Of a stretch of DNA of 6,873 nucleotides, positions 5,333 to 6,873 are shown one piece after another. The position numbers and the translations under genes were made by a program. The first letter of the stretch is position 1. The number at the start of each line of letters is the position of its first letter. The stretch comes from CAG-552 sp964516925 (GTDB lineage Bacteria; Bacillota; Clostridia; Christensenellales; Pumilibacteraceae). The notes beneath the pieces are model-generated. The model worked only from the letters and a program-made list of their open reading frames with translations. It ran no database searches and was not told where the DNA came from. Where the stretch lies: assembly GCA_964516925.1 (NCBI GenBank), contig CAZEXL010000031.1, positions 1 to 6,873 of the forward strand, in the 5' to 3' direction.

Positions 5333-6457
5333 CTAAGCAAAGAAACCGAGCACCAACGCGCCGGCAATAACCGAAGCGATTTGTCCGGAAACGTTAACGC
5401 CGATAGAGTGCATCAACAGGAAGTTTTCGGGGTCTTCCTTTAAAGCCATTTTGTGAACTATTCTACCCGACATCGGAAACGCCGATATACCCGCCGCGCC
5501 TATCATCGGGTTTACGGGCGCCATTTTGAATATCTTTGCAAACACGTTATACAGCTTTGCAAACAACACTCCGCCTGCCGTATCCACCACGAACGCCACT
5601 AGTCCGAGCCCGAGAATTATAAGCGTTTGGTAGTTAAGGAACTGCGCAGCCGTCATATTAAACGCTATCGTTATTCCGAGGAATATCGTAATAAGATTGG
5701 CAAGCGACTTTTGAGCCGTTTCGGAAAGCGAGTCTAAAACGCCGCATTCGCGAATAAGGTTGCCGAACATCAAAAAGCCTATAAGAGCACCTGCGCCGGG
5801 AGCGAAAATACACGCGATGACCGAAATGATTATCGGGAACAGTATTTTGGTGGTTTTGGATACCGCATTGGGTTTGTACGGCATGCGAATTTTTCGCTCT
5901 TCTTTAGTGGTAAGCAGCTTTATTACAGGCGGTTGAATTATCGGCACCAACGCCATATACGAATATGCCGCAACGGTAATTGCTCCGACGTAGCCGGATC
6001 CCAACGTGTTTGCTACGACTATGGACGTCGGGCCGTCTGCCGCGCCTATTATCGCAATGGACGCAAAGTCCTTGGCTTCGGGGAAAAACATCGAAGCCAT
6101 GCAAAGCGTAAAGAATATTCCGAACTGAGCAGCCGCACCGAAAAGCATAAGCTTAGGATTGGAAAGTAGCGGTCCGAAGTCGATCATTGCGCCTATTCCC
6201 ACAAACAACAACAGCGGAAAAAGCTCGTTGGCTATGCCGGCGTTGTACAATGTTTGAAGCGGTTCGGTAATGCCGGCGTTGGGAAAGTTCATTAATATTG
6301 CGCCAAAACCTATGGGCAAAAGCAACGAAGGTTCCATGTTCTTCTTTATCGCAAGGAAAATAAGAACGCCGCCTATTATCCACATTATTATCATCTTCCA
6401 GTTGTCACCCTGAAAAAACGATACTACGCCGTCGAACAGAGATAAAAATTCTTCCAT
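5333..6457 (-). CDS. oadB: Sodium ion-translocating decarboxylase beta subunit (OadB/GcdB family)
   Basis: This is a 374-residue polytopic membrane protein of the OadB/GcdB/MmdB family. The family is known to couple decarboxylation of carboxybiotin (made by a partner alpha subunit) to Na+ export. Visible hallmarks are GIGAMIDFGPLLSNP (87-101), GAADGPTSIVVANTLG (138-153) with D141 at the position of the essential intramembrane aspartate, AAYSYMALVPIIQPP (163-177), FGNLIRECGVLDSL (231-244), NPMIGAAGISAFPMSGRI (316-333) and the C-terminal NFLLMHSIGVNVSGQIAS (345-362). Length and conserved residues are normal, so it should be active. I start at the ATG at 6457. AGGAG (6474-6470) is 12 nt upstream, somewhat far, and an upstream in-frame TTG at 6526 lies inside the leader terminator. 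It is the first gene of a two-gene operon with the 54-residue protein and sits behind a yybP-ykoY riboswitch. No alpha subunit or biotin carrier is present in the window, so its partner, or a different role, is unresolved. Confidence 0.93.
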   Translation of the reverse strand: MEEFLSLFDGVVSFFQGDNWKMIIMWIIGGVLIFLAIKKNMEPSLLLPIGFGAILMNFPNAGITEPLQTLYNAGIANELFPLLLFVGIGAMIDFGPLLSNPKLMLFGAAAQFGIFFTLCMASMFFPEAKDFASIAIIGAADGPTSIVVANTLGSGYVGAITVAAYSYMALVPIIQPPVIKLLTTKEERKIRMPYKPNAVSKTTKILFPIIISVIACIFAPGAGALIGFLMFGNLIRECGVLDSLSETAQKSLANLITIFLGITIAFNMTAAQFLNYQTLIILGLGLVAFVVDTAGGVLFAKLYNVFAKIFKMAPVNPMIGAAGISAFPMSGRIVHKMALKEDPENFLLMHSIGVNVSGQIASVIAGALVLGFFA

Positions 6458-6502
6458 TAAATAAGTCTTCTCCTTTTGTTTTATAATAAAGGCGGTGGTA
6501 AT

Positions 6503-6534
6503 AAAAAAGACTTCTTGCTCACACAAAAAGTCTT
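6503..6534 (-). terminator. Riboswitch-controlled terminator in the oadB leader
   Basis: Read on the minus strand, AAGACUUUUUG (6534-6524) pairs with CAAGAAGUCUU (6517-6507), an 11-bp stem with one U-G pair, around a 6-nt loop. It runs into six Us at 6508-6503, the first two of which also pair in the stem. Its 5' arm contains the ACUUU that closes the P1 helix of the riboswitch, so aptamer and terminator are mutually exclusive. It lies 45 nt before the oadB start and can have no function except as an attenuator. Confidence 0.85.
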
Positions 6535-6630
6535 GTTAAAGCTTAAGCTTTCGGAAAACCGAGCGAATTGACTCGCCGTTCTGACGGCTTCCGAACGCAC
6601 CGATACGGTGCGTAAACTACTCCCCTTTCA
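6526..6630 (-). promoter_or_regulatory. yybP-ykoY manganese riboswitch aptamer
   Basis: On the minus strand the RNA begins GAAAGGGGAGUAG (6629-6617), the hallmark 5' strand of the yybP-ykoY class. P2 is an 8-bp hairpin (6613-6606 with 6602-6595, loop UAU). P3 is a long helix (6594-6585 with 6561-6551, one bulged U). It is interrupted by the loop strand UCAGAACG (6584-6577) and a GCGA/UCGC inner hairpin (6576-6563). P4 is AAGC-UUAA-GCUU (6550-6539). The 3' strand AACAAGAC and UUU (6537-6526) restores P1 with AAAG. The order P1-L1-P2-P3/L3-P4-AAGAC matches characterised Mn2+-binding members. These are mostly ON switches: Mn2+ docks the two loops and stabilises P1. Here that would sequester the 5' arm of the following terminator and let oadB be transcribed. 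The fold was made by hand and not scored against a covariance model. Confidence 0.85.
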
Positions 6631-6640
6631 TTACTTTGGT

Positions 6641-6669
6641 ATTATAACCGTTTAAAATTAAATTGTCAA
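6641..6669 (-). promoter_or_regulatory. Promoter of the oadB operon
   Basis: A full-consensus TTGACA (6669-6664), a 17-bp spacer and a full-consensus TATAAT (6646-6641) are read on the minus strand. The start near 6634 is only a few bases before the riboswitch P1, so the whole leader is the aptamer plus expression platform. Such a strong promoter fits control by attenuation. Confidence 0.9.
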
Positions 6670-6671
6670 CC

Positions 6672-6706
6672 AAAAAACACGCCTTTCTTCCGTTAAGAAA
6701 GGTGTG
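6672..6706 (-). terminator. Intrinsic terminator insulating the oadB promoter
   Basis: On the minus strand CACACCUUUCUU (6706-6695) pairs with AAGAAAGGCGUG (6689-6678), 12 bp including one U-G pair, around a 5-nt loop. Six Us follow (6677-6672). It must end a minus-strand transcript coming from the right, beyond the window. It stops 2 bp short of the oadB -35 box. Confidence 0.85.
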
Positions 6707-6873
6707 CCAAAGAAGCTTGATAGAATGCGTTTACAGGCTGTGGTAAGCTTGATTGCGTCAAGAGGGAGGAGTTTAACGGAGAGATTGCCACAGGACTACG
6801 TCCTTCGCAATGACATAAGGTTCGCTTCCGCGAGATTCTTCGCCTACGAAAATGGTCAAGTGATTTGGACACA
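6707..6873. other. Gene-free right end with small repeats
   Basis: No supportable gene is seen. The minus strand is open for most of this stretch, but the frame reads through the REP-like palindrome and has no family features. Other structure: two copies of AAGCTTGAT (6713-6721 and 6745-6753), and a small hairpin CTTGA-TTGCG-TCAAG (6748-6762) beginning inside the second copy. Confidence 0.5.
6783..6815. repeat. REP-like palindromic repeat
   Basis: ATTGC (6784-6788) and GCAAT (6807-6811) form the outer stem, and AGGAC (6792-6796) and GTCCT (6800-6804) the inner stem, with a TAC loop. Its minus-strand form, TGTCATTGCGA then a stem then GGCAATCTC, is the pattern of a palindrome dispersed in many bacterial genomes. 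Spurious translations of that palindrome read CHCEGRSPVAIS, as this one does. Flanking AGATTCTTCGC (6833-6843) resembles another unit seen with such repeats. Only one copy is in this window, so the class call relies on recalled patterns. Confidence 0.6.

Noticed and set aside
6458..6526. Upstream TTG start for oadB, adding 23 residues
   Set aside because: The extension runs through the riboswitch terminator, has no ribosome binding site and adds residues not expected in the family; the ATG at 6457 fits.
6688..6872. Minus-strand open frame at the right edge
   Set aside because: It translates the REP-like palindrome (CHCEGRSPVAIS type), has no ribosome binding site in view and shows no protein family features.

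Overview
The window looks like a chromosomal segment from a low-to-moderate GC Firmicute, most likely an uncultured gut-type clostridium. That is an inference. It rests on strong AGGAGG-type ribosome binding sites, near-consensus sigma-A promoters, many intrinsic terminators, a YitT/DUF2179 protein, a yybP-ykoY type leader and clostridial-type MgtE and OadB proteins. The host lineage cannot be named from the sequence alone.

Layout from left to right. Positions 2-251 hold what looks like a decayed coding sequence, with open pieces in all three forward frames. A VOC (glyoxalase-fold) gene follows at 284-646 on +, with its own promoter; its codon use differs from the rest of the window. Positions 647-971 hold no gene. 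Two minus-strand genes come next, each with its own promoter and terminator: a YitT-family membrane protein (1027-2001) and a PlsC-type acyltransferase fused to a zinc ribbon and an unassigned C-terminal domain (2234-3481). A divergent promoter region with a 9-bp inverted repeat (3531-3687) separates the acyltransferase gene from mgtE (3734-5104, +). mgtE converges on a minus-strand pair, and a bidirectional terminator at 5116-5152 lies between them. The pair is a sodium-pump decarboxylase beta subunit (oadB, 5333-6457) followed by a 54-residue one-helix protein (5153-5317) that resembles a minimal gamma subunit.

The most striking element is the oadB leader. A consensus promoter (TTGACA, 17 bp, TATAAT) starts an RNA that folds as a yybP-ykoY manganese riboswitch (about 6526-6630). 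The 3' strand of its P1 helix is also the 5' strand of an intrinsic terminator (6503-6534). This arrangement predicts transcription of oadB and the small gene when manganese is high. No biotin-dependent decarboxylase alpha subunit is seen in the window, so what this pair does under manganese control is open. With mgtE alongside, the right half may be a divalent-cation and sodium homeostasis locus (inference). The far right (6707-6873) has no gene and contains a dispersed REP-like palindrome.
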